NCBI GenBank assembly: GCA_036365455.1
Contig: JAWQUS010000007.1
Location: 23,328,001-23,392,000, forward strand
Direction: 5' to 3'
DNA: 64,000 nt
DNA from: Macrosoma leucophasiata
Taxonomy: Eukaryota > Arthropoda > Insecta > Lepidoptera > Hedylidae
In this document: positions 42,079 to 53,629 of the stretch, piece by piece
Numbering within the stretch: the first letter of the stretch is position 1
Layout of the letters: every line of letters starts with the position of its first letter
Notes under the pieces: generated by a model
What the model saw: only the letters and a program-made list of their open reading frames with translations
Told to the model about the DNA's origin: nothing
Database searches by the model: none
Made by a program: the position numbers and the translations under genes

Positions 42079-42519
42079 CTACCAAGAATAGAAGTAGTCA
42101 ATCTAATTTAATTTCATAAGAATCTCAATAAAAATAACTTCAGACGAAGAGTCGAAAATCGAACCGATGATTTTGACTCGCTTTCCGCGTTTTAGAGTGC
42201 ATTTCACCCACAAAACGTATAAACTTACGTAACTGGCAATTCAATTCCAAACCTAGTTTTAACTGACATAATTAACATTCAAATATTTACCTTCAACCTC
42301 GGTAAAGTCGTGGTACACAGCACACACAGCAATACAATTACGACTTAGAATTGAGCATTAGATAAAATCATTCGATCAGATAGTAAGTAATCGATCAAAC
42401 GCGTTGATAAACGGAGCCCGAGGTCAGAGGGTCACAGGGTCAAGTAACCATGAAATCTTGATGTGCTTTGTTGTGATGTGTTAAGATAGAGTCAGTATTT
42501 CAACAATAAAGTTTTGGTG
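42079..42519. other. No gene recognised
   Basis: Unique; no supported feature. Confidence 0.4.
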
Positions 42520-42529
42520 GCTTACACCC

Positions 42530-42808
42530 ATAGAGCAACACCGGAGGTGAGTAGCCATATGCAGGCTTTCCCCTCTGTCAAAGTACAAGCCCAAAAGGGG
42601 CTATACCTGTCGCCTAGATGTTTAAATGTGTGCGTGAAATTGTTTCTGTATTTTGTTTAAAGTCAAGGTGTGAGAGTTTGAGTTTCGTATTATTAGACGA
42701 TTTTTGTAGTGTGCGTGTGTGTCGCACGCATTTCCCCCCGCAAAAAATGACAGACTGTTTTGCTACTCCCCTTCGGTCCGCCGCGACCGGTGGGCCGCGT
42801 TGCTCTAT
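42530..42808. mobile_element. Family M MITE with 10-bp target duplication, Mutator-like
   Basis: ATAGAGCAAC at the left and GTTGCTCTAT at the right, with TIR complementarity continuing through the CCGGAGGTGAGTAGCC / GCTACTCCCCTTCGG blocks (a deletion shortens the left arm). GCTTACACCC flanks it at 42520-42529 and 42809-42818. A 9-11-bp duplication with long TIRs fits Mutator-like elements. Confidence 0.7.
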
Positions 42809-42818
42809 GCTTACACCC

Positions 42819-43249
42819 ATATTCTAAGACGTTACTCGAAACATTCCTTGACTCACACTCAGCTGAGGACAATTTATGAGGACGCCTCGAAATCCATTTT
42901 CTTAGTTGTATTTTGATAGTAACTCATGTGTACGGATTATCTAGATAATTCAAAAAGTCTTGAAAATCCATTTTTATAGAAAAAGGTATTGAATTATATT
43001 TACAGACAGTTCCGATACGAAAAACTTATTGAGCGCAAGAACATGGCGTAAATGCAAAGCAAATACTCCTCGAGTTTGACAATTGCTTTCTTACCTCAGA
43101 GGCAGAATGTCGAGATGACGTTATTAATTACAACTAAGAATACAAATTCCCTTGAGTAAGGTTGCGTTAAGGTCGAGGTTACGACTTAAAATATGGGTGT
43201 TAGTATAGTAACATCTTAAATAGAGGTCGAGTGCGTCGACATTTTATGT
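42819..43249. other. No gene recognised
   Basis: Unique; no supported feature. Confidence 0.4.
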
Positions 43250-43495
43250 AGAGAAGGTGGTAAACAAGAATCCAGCTCACATTGCTGTTAAGCGATAACT
43301 GAAGCCTATAGACATCTACCCAAAAGCCGGAGGTCAAAATGCAGATGCGTTGCCATCCCTGACCCCCTAAGTTCAGACCATCATTCAGACCGGAACACGA
43401 TTGTGCTGAACACTATCAACACTACCATTTCGCGGCAAGTATATTAAGTAATGCGGTAGTGCCTACGCCCGCGTAGTCTACCAACTCTACAACTT
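43250..43495 (-). mobile_element. Family A retroposon, diverged
   Basis: GTCAAAATGCAGATGCGTTG, CCATTTCGCGGCAAGTATAT and GTGCCTACGCCCGCG; both ends are decayed. A family B SINE abuts its right end. Confidence 0.7.
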
Positions 43496-43499
43496 ATTT

Positions 43500-43732
43500 T
43501 GACGACTCGGTTAGTCCAGCGGTGCGAAACCACCGTTTGATTCGAAGGGTCGCGGGTTCGATCCCCGCTCCGGAACAAAGATTTGTATGGCCTACAGATA
43601 TTTGTTTCGGGTCTGGGTGTTTGTGTATGTGTTGTATGTGTACAACGGCACCCACGACACAGGTTTATACCTACTGTGGGGCTGTGAGTGTAAGCGTATT
43701 TTTTTTTTTTATTATTTTATTTTTATTAAACA
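43500..43732 (+). mobile_element. Family B SINE
   Basis: Full head with GGTTCGATCCC B-box, full body including CTACTGTGGGGCTGTGAG, and a T/ATTTT-rich tail. Confidence 0.8.
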
Positions 43733-44327
43733 CAAAAGTATAGTTTTCGTATTAATCCGACTGTTAAATCCAAAAATTAATACGTTCAAACATACTCTTC
43801 ACCCTTTTTGCTAGTTTAAATATAGGTATTGAATATAGATTCCTAAAGAAACATTAAATCACAGTAACAGCCTTATTATACCGAAAACAAATCAAACATT
43901 ATAATTAAGACCATTTATATCGTTAACAGTCTGATCCAATTTTATTTGTATTATAAAGTTAACCGTCCAACTCCGTAGGTCCAACATTCCTTGTGATGTG
44001 ATATTGTAAAAATGTTAAAAGTGAAGTTTTATTGTCGGGTGAGTTTTTTTATGTTTATGGATGACTTACAACCGGCGGCAAACTATTTCTTTGTTACATT
44101 TTTAAGGCCAGTAAAACAGATCAATAAATATATTGCTACCGTTGTTACATTCTATATAAATATTCTTTCTTGGAATTTTTTGATGAATTGTCCCAATTTT
44201 GAGTAACGTGTCCAATTTTTTAAACAAAAATCTTGGTATTATTTTTTTGGTAAGGTAAGTCCAATAACTGTTCATTGTTCATTTTAGCATAATGAAAGAT
44301 TAAGCTTTCTGTTTCCGTTTGGAGCCA
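43733..44327. other. No gene recognised
   Basis: AT-rich. AAG|GTAAGT at 44255 is a good donor but has no adequate acceptor. Confidence 0.4.
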
Positions 44328-44492
44328 TTTTTTTATGTAGTGTAAGTGGCAAACAAGCATGCAGTTCACATTGATGTTAAGTGATGACTGCAGCCTATAG
44401 ACACTTACACGAAGACCAAGGTCAAAATGCAGATACGTTACCACTCCTGAGGCCCAAGGTGTTATGCCTCTGTGCCGGAAATTACAGGGCCA
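44328..44492 (-). mobile_element. Family A 3' half
   Basis: T run, then TGGCAAACAAGCATGCAGTT to GGAAATTACAGGGCC; well conserved. Confidence 0.8.
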
Positions 44493-45660
44493 TTTGTTAC
44501 GCTATAGCAGTCAATGTCGATGCTGACTGATATTTCTTATGTTATAAGACTCATTAGTCGTTATATACTTTCATATCCAGAACAAAATCATCGCAATGAC
44601 AATATCATGTCTAAAAACAATACAAATGTAATCCATAAAGAATGTTAGCTAAGTTTGACAGTGGAATAGTTCATCCTAATAAAAAGATCCGGACGAATTG
44701 AGAACCTCCTCCTTTTTTTGAAGTCGGTTAAAATATAGTTGCAGTCGAATTTTGTCGCACTTGAAAGTATTATTAAAATACATTGAAATATTGTATATCA
44801 ATGTTAAAATAATAATATGTTGTAAGTTAAGATTCTCATATTTTTCACATCTAGAAGCAACCGATCGAAATTCGTTTTTGTCACCACATACTAGATGGCG
44901 CTATTAACAATGTGATGCAATAACATGAACTCTACAAAGCTAATTTTCTGCCAGTTGCTAACATTAAAATCTTTGAAAGTCATGACAGGTAAGATATGAT
45001 AAGTTTCTTATATTCAAAAGCGACAGCAATAATGTATGAAATAAATATGTGTTCTACTTACCATTCATATTTTAAAAAATCGCCTTAAATTAATTAAATT
45101 AAATTAACACTTATGTAAAAGTTGAACATTTTTGTTCGCTTACAATGTTTAATAGTTCTTACTGACAGTTGTTAGTAAAAATAAGAAGTAATGAAGTGGG
45201 ATCTTTCTAATATTCGCATCTTGAACGTGTCAAACGTGACTGAATTGTTATTAGTTTTCTCGTTTCTTCATGCGCACTGTCATCTAAGACAAATGAAACC
45301 AATTTTTGGTTAGCGCCTTAATTGAATCACAATAATATGATGTGGTACGGGCCCCGATAAGTTACATTACACTTATAAAATTGCATTTAAAATTTTTTTT
45401 ATTCTGTGTTATAAAAGCAGAGGCGCCTGTGATTAACCTATTTTAAAACAGGACAACGTGGTGGAATGTTAACAAAAAAACATCTAAGACAATAATATGT
45501 TCCCAACTGGCGGCTTGAAACACACGGGATGAGAACCCGCTTAATGACGCTGATTTAGCACGCATGATAAGAACAAAATGTTATTAAATGTTGGTTGATA
45601 TCAATCTACGTGATTATTCTTTTTGTATTAAATCGGTGCAGTCTATCAATGTTTAAACTC
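44493..45660. other. Over 1 kb without a recognised gene
   Basis: At 44880-44930 ACTAGATGGCGCTATTAAC and GTGATGCAATAACATG faintly resemble the family F leader. Otherwise unique. Confidence 0.4.
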
Positions 45661-45663
45661 TTA

Positions 45664-45809
45664 CCCCCTTATTCATAAACGTATTTTAGCTAAAGTGTTG
45701 CTAATCTCTACTTTGTTTTTTTCTATCCTGCACATTTGACAATGCAACTGACAAAGACAAGGCATTCTATAGCTAAATCGTATCTAATGTACGTTTATGA
45801 ATAAGGGGG
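45664..45809. mobile_element. 146-bp MITE with TTA duplication
   Basis: CCCCCTTATTCATAAACGTA and its inverted copy at the right end, flanked by TTA at 45661-45663 and 45810-45812. Fits PIF/Harbinger-type MITEs. Confidence 0.8.
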
Positions 45810-45812
45810 TTA

Positions 45813-46794
45813 ATTCCAAAGTTGTATATAAATACATGTAAATTTCAGTAATTTATTACTTCTTTTTTTTTAATTAATCACTCTACAAAATGTCTTTATT
45901 TCCTCTGTTAATAGTTTGTAATGCAAATATTTTGACAAGTGGAGAGAACATAATAAATAAATTATCATTGTATGAAGCATTGTGATATCTTCTATAATTC
46001 TAAATAATATTACTATACTCTTACATATACGCTTTGTGTGTTAAAATTCATCGTCTTTTAATTGAATTGTTTTTTTAATAAAGTTCATCAAAACCATTTC
46101 GATATTCCTACCGTAATGGACGGGTTATTGAAATGGTTTTGTTTAGTTACTTGTGTAGCAAACAACCAAATATACATTAAGAATTATAGATGACATTCTG
46201 GATAGAAACCTTCCAACCCGCAGCGTCTCGGTTCGATTCATCCACCGTCCATATCCAAAGCGGGCGGCGCGCGCTGCATTAAGCATCCATTAGGTCCACG
46301 AAATCGTACTGATTAATTCGTCTTTATCACACCGTGTCTTATCAACAGCGGAGTATCCCTTGATTTATACCGGTTTTCTTTATCTCCGAAGATGCGTGGT
46401 GGCGCCACGATGGGCCTACGAATTTGAGGCGTCTGAAGATATCGGCGCTTCGGCTCCTGTTTGATTTTTAAAGTATATTTTGTTATTATCTTTGATATTG
46501 GTAAACATAAGACGCGCAATGCCCAATTAAACGCCGTGGAATGACTGATTGAGTTTCACATGGCTTCTGAGTAATTTGACGGCGTCGTCCTTTGAATTAC
46601 GTTTGATATTATTAATAAGTGTGTTTTATTGTTGGTGATTACCAGTAGCCTCGAAAGTAATAAAGCATTCATCGATTTTTCGTTATGTACGTCGTACAAA
46701 TCATCCATCATCATTCAACTAATTGTATAGAAATAAGTTATTTGGAACCTAAATTCATCTAGTGACGACTATCTATAGACGTTAACGAGTACAT
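45813..46794. other. Nearly 1 kb without a recognised gene
   Basis: Contains a short inverted repeat, AAAACCATTTC (46091) with GAAATGGTTTT (46130). A GC-richer unique stretch at 46200-46280 (GCGGGCGGCGCGCGCTGC) has no coding support. Confidence 0.4.
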
Positions 46795-47112
46795 TTCACA
46801 TGGATGGTAAGTGATACTGTAGCCTTTAAACGTCTTTATAAAAACAAGAGATTTCAATGTGTTGCCACTCTTGAGGTTTAAGTTGTTAAACCTCTATATC
46901 TATGCCATGTTGTCATACCTGTTTCATTTATACCTATTATATAATTTAATTCCATTTGTATGACTCCGTAATAACTATCACAGAGGCGAAAGATCTTAGT
47001 CCCCAGGGGTCGCATCTGCACTTTGACCTCTGGTTATTGTGTAGATGTCTATAGGCTGCAGTCGTCACTCAACATCTATTGTATAAACTCCATGCTTGTT
47101 TGCCACCACATA
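46795..47112. repeat. Two opposed, decayed family A fragments
   Basis: Minus-strand fragment 46795-46915 (GGTAAGTGATACTGTAGCC) and plus-strand fragment 46960-47112 (CATCTGCACTTTGACCTCTG, GGCTGCAGTCGTCACTCAAC). Confidence 0.55.
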
Positions 47113-47331
47113 CAGCCCCGGATCTAGGCAGGGGCCAGCCGGGGCCTATGCCCCGGGCGGCAAGTTCAGAGGGCGGCCAAAAGAGAACTCATAATTTAGG
47201 TACTTAACTTTGACCACAGAATAAATAACAGCAATTCATGCATTATTTTCGGAAGACCTATGGCTTAGTGGACATCTGATAGCTAAAATTATAAAGATGA
47301 TAAAGGTAAAAAAAATAGAAAGAAAAATTTG

Positions 47332-47412
47332 ACTTCAGGCGAGACTCGAACTCGCGGCCTCCTAGCTGGACTAGATTCCCAGTAGGCCGTGAGTTCGAGT
47401 CTCGCCTGAAGT
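47332..47412. repeat. Inverted tRNA 3' halves
   Basis: Minus-strand tRNA positions from the variable loop to the acceptor (47332-47360) face a plus-strand 3' half (47365-47412). Together they can form a ~45-bp hairpin including flanking AAAAATTTGAC / GTCAAATGTTT. Confidence 0.75.
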
Positions 47413-47644
47413 CAAATGTTTCTTTCCATTTTTCTTTAAATAAAATATATTTCACAAGCATGTGTTAATACGAAATAATATAAAACAATTATTATGGGTA
47501 AAAGCGACTTCTTTACGATATTCAATAAACTGCAAAGTCTATTATATCGGCTGCCTAACTAGCATAGTTTGGCAATAGATGGCGCTGCTGCTATCACAAA
47601 GCAATGCAATAAATGTGAAGGAAAGATTTGACAAATCGGGCAGG

Positions 47645-47718
47645 ACTTCAGTAGCTCAATTGGAAGAGCGGCTGGACTAGATTCCCAGTAGGCCGCGAGT
47701 TCAAGTCTCGCCTGAAGT
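47645..47718 (+). tRNA. tRNA-like cloverleaf, family F
   Basis: Same fold as 21462-21535 with a G-to-A change in the T-loop (TTCAAGT), which weakens the B-box. A T-run follows directly. Confidence 0.55.
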
Positions 47719-47766
47719 CAAATTTTTCTTTCCATTTTTCTTTAAATAAAATATTTAGGTACTTAA

Positions 47767-50002
47767 AACTCTACATAGAAACCCAACAGCATCATTAATT
47801 CAGCATGGCAATCTTATCAAAACAAAAGAGGATCACGTTGTTAAAAGAAAATAAAGAATAGATCTAAATAATTCTGCGTAGAGTGGCGATGCTCGCGATA
47901 CACAATCGGCCAGCGAAATCGCGGGCACCTGCATTATCAGCGGATCACGCTTCTATCGCTGGATCGCGGTCGGTTCTTGGACTATTATTATACGTCTTTA
48001 TTCCACTATCACGCGACCTGTTACAGTGACTTGCTGTGCGGGTCTTACCAAATGTTGATGAACTACATATTTTGTTTCGGCTCCTTAAAGCACGTCCAAC
48101 GGCTATTCTACAAACATAAATATTGACCATCTACCGCAAATACATGAGAAAGTAGATTTTCCACTTGTTTGTTTATAAATGATACTTTTAGTAAGGGTTA
48201 TGAACTAGAAGAAACACAAGAAGTTTGTGAAATAGATGGATGTACTGCCCGTACTATTATCAACATAACTATGTAAGGTGACTTTCTGATCGAGGTTACG
48301 AAAGCTCAAAAAAAAGCAAAACGTCTTGTTCATTTTTAAATCATTATTTAAGTTTAATTTACGCAAAACGGTTTCCATAAAACAGTTTTATTTGGAGCTG
48401 GAAAGAAAAACTATCTGCTGCAAAATGCTTTACATGACACAAGAGCTGCTAACACCGTGTAATTTAAACTTCACCAACATTATGTGTTACGTGTCATTTG
48501 TGCTAATTGATGTTGTTTTATATAATTTATATAGGTTCATTCATTTTTTATTTAGTTTAGTTAAGGGTGTTAGACTAAATGATATATTACTATGAAGACT
48601 ATGAAGTACTCGCGAGTGAAAGTTTGAGCAGATAATGTACACCTTCGGATCTGATATATGTGAAGTTGGTATGCTTTAATCGAATCGTACGTTTGTCGAT
48701 ATTACTAATAATTATTTTGAACTTATTTTTTTAAATAATTTGTTGGAAGTCACGAGGATTTTCTCTTAATTTTTTGTATGGTCACTGATCTTATTACAAT
48801 ATTCAGGTTCTTATTTTACAATCTGTTGCTATAAACTTTTTGAAGGCTGATCATTATTTGCCTTTTAAATTAGTATAAAACCTATTAAATAAAAAAATAT
48901 TATGATAAACTCTTTCAATTTCGAAATCCAAAAACAACTATGAGGTTAATATAAAATTATATTTTTAGACACCCAATAAGGATTTTAAAGGAAAGATAGG
49001 CACAAGGAAGTCATTTTTAATTAAAACTTGTTGTTATCTACAGCTCGATCGAGAAATAACTGCATGCAATTATGATTTCGCGATAATATAATAAATAACA
49101 ACGAATTAATCGTTTAAACATCTAGATAAGATACAAATTATGTTTTTATGTACTTGTAATGTAAGCGAAAATAATCTGCATCAAACCCTAAATGGATATT
49201 ACAGACGGAACATCGATTAGATGGATCGTCTCGGGTGATTGCGAGTGTCCCGCAGTTAAATCGATTCAGCAATCGGAATTTGTCGATCCCTCGTCTCGAT
49301 AAACTCGTACCGAGATGCATCTAGAAGTGTGCTAGATATTTATCTGCATAAGAATTTTATAAATTTAAGCTTTTATGTACTTAACGAGTCTTAGCAATCC
49401 AAAGATCATTTTATTTACAAACATGCTGAAAAATAATATGCAAATACTTTTGAATTCTTAGTTACGATAATTCTTATTAATTTATCGTAAAGGATAAGAG
49501 TTACATGTACTGAACGCAAGTTTGATATCCCAAGCAGAATGTTTTTAAAACTATTTCATTAAAATTATTAGAAGAACACAGAATGAAGAACCTCACTGTT
49601 TTATCAAGCAGAAAAAACATATTTAAATAAGTGAAATAGGCACAGTAATATTTATCTCTCTCAATAGATATATCCAAGAAGTGTTGTTAGGAGTACAGTT
49701 TACAATCAAAATGTAGTTGGGGACTAAACTAAAATACCTACCTAGTATTTTGTAGTTCACCACTCTACCTATTATCTACCTTTTTGTTCATTACTACTAA
49801 TAACGCAATAAAACCCTAACTGGTTTCTTTTTTTTTACTCAAATTGGGCCTATAACATTGTTTTCTTCAATTTTACAGGTAAAAAAATAATACATAATGT
49901 ATTTATCTTTAAAAGATGTTAAACATTTTATATACAAACATAATGAAGAAAAAATATGGGAAATTAATTAGGTAACTATTCATAATATGAAATTTGAAAT
50001 TT
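47767..50002. other. 2.2 kb without a recognised gene
   Basis: GC-richer unique stretch at 47880-48000 (CGCGATACACAATCGGCC, GCATTATCAGCGGATCACGC, ATCGCTGGATCGCGGTCGG), possibly regulatory. An 89-codon plus-strand frame (48326-48595) has no recognised motif. At 49858-49879, TTTTCTTCAATTTTACAG joins GTAAAA, a weaker candidate recursive splice site. Confidence 0.35.
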
Positions 50003-50165
50003 CCTGTAATTGACGGCACAGACGCATAACACCTTAGGCTTCAGGAGTGGTAACGCATCTGCATTTTGACCTTGGTCTTTGTGTGGGTGTCTATAGGCTG
50101 CAGTCATCACTTAACATCAATGTGAGCTGCATGCCTGTATGCCACTTACATCACTTAAAAAAATT
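50003..50165 (+). mobile_element. Family A 3' half
   Basis: GACGGCACAGACGCATAACAC to GTGAGCTGCATGCCTGTATG and an A-rich end. Confidence 0.8.
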
Positions 50166-50379
50166 AAAATAAAGCAATTAATATTTAAAATAATTGTCAC
50201 GTATTTAGATCCACGTATTATTTTATATGGAATCGGCGAATTTTTTTTTGACAATTAACATCACACAACCAAGAAATTTCGTATTCGTGAATTTCAAAAC
50301 GCTATCAAGCCATCGCCTCTGATACGACTTTATGGCGAGCAGCTTTTTTTTATTTGACATTTTATACAAGTTTATTCAA

Positions 50380-50612
50380 ACAACGATAGGATCGCTGACG
50401 TTATCTTTCAATGCAACGTTACCGCGAGCTCGCCGTGATAGGATCTCGGGCCAGCCATTGCTAGTTATGCTGATAAGGGATCGCGTACGGTTGTGTGCGT
50501 GACGCGACGGAGAGGGGCGCCGCACAACCGGCCAGTCACTCAATTTACGCGGGTAAAGAATGACGCGGCAACGAAAAACTGTGCTCTCGTGTGTTTTTGA
50601 GTGTTGAACGTG
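50380..50612 (+). promoter_or_regulatory. Candidate promoter and 5' UTR, CpG-rich
   Basis: A unique island with CG dinucleotides well above the background (CGCGAGCTCGCCGTGATAGG, GTGACGCGACGGAGAGG, GGCGCCGCACAACCGG). It has CTGATAAGGGATCGCGTACG at 50470 and a GGCCAGTCACTC initiator-like phrase near 50530. It directly precedes the short coding segment below, so a transcription start in this stretch is a reasonable inference. Confidence 0.4.
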
Positions 50613-50691
50613 ATGTTACTGTGGTTGCGGTACCTGAAACAGCTGGAGGAGGCGTGCGCGAACCTGCCGCCAGGCGGCGCTGTCAAAATGT
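50613..50691 (+). CDS. Candidate first coding exon, product unrecognised
   Basis: ATG at 50613 (context AACGTGATG) opens MLLWLRYLKQLEEACANLPP then GGAVKM. Codons are strongly G/C-ending (CTG, CGG, TAC, CTG, CAG, CTG, GAG, GAG, GCG, TGC, GCG, AAC), unlike all other frames in this AT-rich window. At 50692 GTACGT offers a donor, giving 26 codons plus one base. Beyond it the GC bias stops at once and the frame continues in AT-rich sequence to a stop at 50811-50813. That drop supports an exon edge near 50691. The peptide looks like a short helix with no domain that I recognise. It could be an alternative first exon of a plus-strand gene whose other exons lie outside this window. Confidence 0.4.
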
Positions 50692-50799
50692 GTACGTTCT
50701 GTCTCCTTTTCTTATGTTTACGTGAAAGTTTTCAGCTTGTTGCGCGAATTAAAACTGTTTTGTTTGTTGCCGCGATTTGTTTAATGCAAGGAAAGTTTA

Positions 50800-51004
50800 T
50801 TCAGAAAATATAATGTTAAAATAACAATATTATTATTTACAAAAATTAATTATACCTAATTTCTCTGTGCAGGTTTAAGATATACTCTAAGTATATCTTA
50901 AACCTGCACATACTCTAAGTATATCTTAAACCTGCACAGAGAAATTAGGTATAATTAATTTTTGTAAATAATAATATTGTTATTTTAACATTATATTTTC
51001 TGAA
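50800..51004. repeat. 205-bp palindrome with perfect 87-bp arms
   Basis: 50800-50886 is exactly reverse-complementary to 50918-51004. The 31-base centre (50887-50917) itself contains another copy of the inner arm (AAGTATATCTTAAACCTGCAC), so the order is arm, partial inverted copy, inverted arm. It starts about 100 bp after the candidate exon. The structure suggests a very recent inverted duplication or a sequencing/assembly fold-back. Confidence 0.85.
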
Positions 51005-52614
51005 ATAACTGTGCGCATTAAAATTACTTAAACTATTACTAATAATAGTCGCACAGGAAATCAAAATGCGTATTTCTAATTACTGATAAGCAAGGCTAAA
51101 TATAAATAAGGAAGATGGAATTTAAATTTTAGTAAATAATTTATTTTAAGCCAGTACAGGCCAGTATAACATAACAATTACAACAATTGTAGACAAAACA
51201 TTTTCATAATACCTAATTGGCATTTACAAAAACGGGTCGTGGTTTTCGGACAGAATCGCGATAAGCGTAATGATTCTAAGTTGTTTTTTTATCTTGTTTG
51301 CTTGTCTGATAGCCGCAACAGTGGTCGGAGTAAACATTGGATTTTTATTGCACTCACTTATCTATAATAAGTAGTTAACTGTAAATGGAATTGTCGTGAT
51401 GTTATTTTTTATTGTGATCGACACATTTAATGCTGATGATGTAGGTATATTTTTCAAAATAATAACAAAATTACTAAAAGTATCTTATTGATTTCAATTC
51501 ACATTGTAAGTAATTAAGATAATTAACTCTTAATATATTTAAGTAAGTAGTTTGAACTGACGTTTAACACGTAAATAAATATCGATACCTACTTTATAAC
51601 ATACCTACCATATAGTATCTTTAAAATGACAAACATATAAGTAGGTATAAAGTTCGCCTTGATAGTAAGTGCATACTACAGCCTACAGACGTACCGATTA
51701 TTACCGATACATAAAAAATAAGTAATTGTAAATGCATTATCATAAAAACCTTAGGTCAGTAATGGATATAGGTAGATATCTCAGTCTTTGAGACGATTTT
51801 AAGATCACGTTTTTCCATACTAAACTGTATCTTAATGCTGTGTTCTGGGCCAATGAATACGAACCCAACATAACTACCTCTGTATCAGCAATTACTAGTC
51901 CTTACTAATCGATTTTATAACATTTGACTATTTAGTTAACCTCTAGTTAAATAAATCACCAAGCCAATTCAGCGTCCAAATGGTTATCTATTTACTAACA
52001 ACGAAAGTTAACGAAACACAACAATTATCTAGTTAAAACTACCGTAGTATGTTACATCACTATACATTCCAGCCGCGCGTGCGCCATGTCTCCTATTTTG
52101 ACAGATGTCAATGTCATATTCAGTACTAACTTGTTTCATTTCGCAATTGCTAAAATCAAGATACCTTATCGTCTAGAGCAGACTTAATGCTAAAAATTTA
52201 CATGGATTTGTAATTAGAGTTTCTGTTTTGTTTTTGTAGGTTAGACATAATGATAATAAAGTACTTAAGGCTAATTTTAATGATATCGTAATAATATTTT
52301 CTCCCTGTGCGAAGTTAAATTTGAGATTTTATTTATGCATCTTTTGTTACAAAGTTTATGAACGTATTTTCAAAGTAATGTATAAAGGACAATAAACATA
52401 ATTAGATTAATCAGGCTTCCAACGATGGGTGTTATACCTACTAGTTAGTGACTGCCATAATGATATGAGTAAATTATTCACAATTAATGTCACACACAAT
52501 AACAAAAGACAAATCGTTGCAGTTACTGCAAAACTGCGTAACTATAGCTTTATTATTGTGAAGGATTATTTATTTATGTTCATTGTTTTGAAATACAACC
52601 ACCTATGCTGGGGT
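51005..52614. other. 1.6 kb without a recognised gene
   Basis: AT-rich; a decayed family A trace near 51655-51700 (GATAGTAAGTGCATACTACAG). TTTCTGTTTTGTTTTTGTAG (ending 52239) is a strong 3' splice-site-like sequence followed by GTTAGA. No exon is evident after it. Confidence 0.4.
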
Positions 52615-52867
52615 TCTGGCTTAGATTCCCGAATCGGGGGCTACCATTGATATAGGAGTAAAACTCTCTAGTTTTAATGGGATTTTCACATTTTCTGAAA
52701 GTTTCCCAGTATCTCTGAGTTTGTTAATGTGCCCGGAGATGTCAACAGTCTCGCCACCTGTTACATAGGCAAAAATGTAACCCGTGAATGGGTATTTGCA
52801 TGTATTCTTGTATACATGTATTGTACGTATTCCTACCCCTTCGCGGATTACAGGCATGAAGTTTTTT
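52615..52867 (+). mobile_element. Family D SINE, head truncated
   Basis: Begins near the B-box (TTAGATTCCCGAATCGGGGG) and runs through GATGTCAACAGTCTCGCCACC to CGGATTACAGGCATGAAG. Confidence 0.75.
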
Positions 52868-53629
52868 GTTTTGAAATAAAGCCATAAAGCAATGACATAA
52901 TGAAACTGCAATATAATGTCGATGAAGAAGACATAGCTCTCTGTCTTTTCAGGTCTGTACCGACTGTACCTGACTTAGATAATAGAGAAAACTGTCGTGG
53001 TACTTATTCATAAATTAGTAAATATCATAGAAAACTTTAACGGAACCGCGGTAAACACTAATCACAATAAAGACAATATGGAGACCAAAATTACTGCAAT
53101 CACTTAGCAGAATAACTGGTCCGATCACCAAGAGTCTGGAAAGAATTGAAATGTTTATAATAAAAAAGTCATTTTTCTTTAGTAAAACGTATTCATTAAT
53201 TGATGTTTTTAAGCTGTGCACATTGTTATTCGTTTAAGTAGTTGAGATCAGGATAAAGGTTTTTAAAAGATCAGTAAGCTGATTAACTTGTAACTGATTT
53301 TTAATGTAACTGTATCTTCATCAAAGTTATCATTAAATAAGTTAAATTAAGGAGAGGTCAAGACTCATTGAAATGGACGTGCATAGGCGTAAGTACCTAT
53401 ATTGATGAAGGTGATATAATGTGGTTTACAAGAACAGTGATCTTAGAATTTTCTTGCAGGTATTTGTGTAAGCTCTACCCTGTCAAGACATGTCTTAACT
53501 ACGCTAAAAAACTCGTATATTGTTTCTCACATAAATACCTGCATGGAAAGTCAAAGGTTCGTACCACCTTATAATGTTACCAAAGCATTACTCTATTTTA
53601 CTTACGCATTTCTAATGTCATCTGGTAAC
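52868..53629. other. No gene recognised
   Basis: TTAGAATTTTCTTGCAG|GTATTT at 53459/53460 resembles a 3' splice site. The surrounding 68-codon frame (53368-53574) has no recognised motif. Confidence 0.35.

Larger units (their letters stand above)
47208..47752. mobile_element. Family F locus 3: inverted half-copy plus full copy, 14-bp direct repeats at ends
   Basis: ATTTAGGTACTTAA occurs at 47194-47207 and 47753-47766. Between them: a minus-strand 3' end with the T-arm half of the tRNA (47310-47360), a plus-strand copy truncated to start at GCTGGACTAG (47365), the ~50-bp linker, and a full unit from about 47492 with an intact tRNA-like sequence. About 100 bp of unrelated sequence follows the left direct repeat, so the duplication is suggestive rather than certain. 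Confidence 0.65.

Noticed and set aside
44220..44262. AAG|GTAAGT at 44255 as a third recursive splice site
   Set aside because: The donor half is good but the acceptor would have to be AAG after a G-interrupted tract, which is rarely used.
47100..47170. CCCCGGATCTAGG...GGCCCCGGG stretch as a promoter island
   Set aside because: It looks like a piece of a common GC-rich repeat (GGGGCCTATGCCCCGGGCGG) rather than regulatory DNA, and it is too short to classify.
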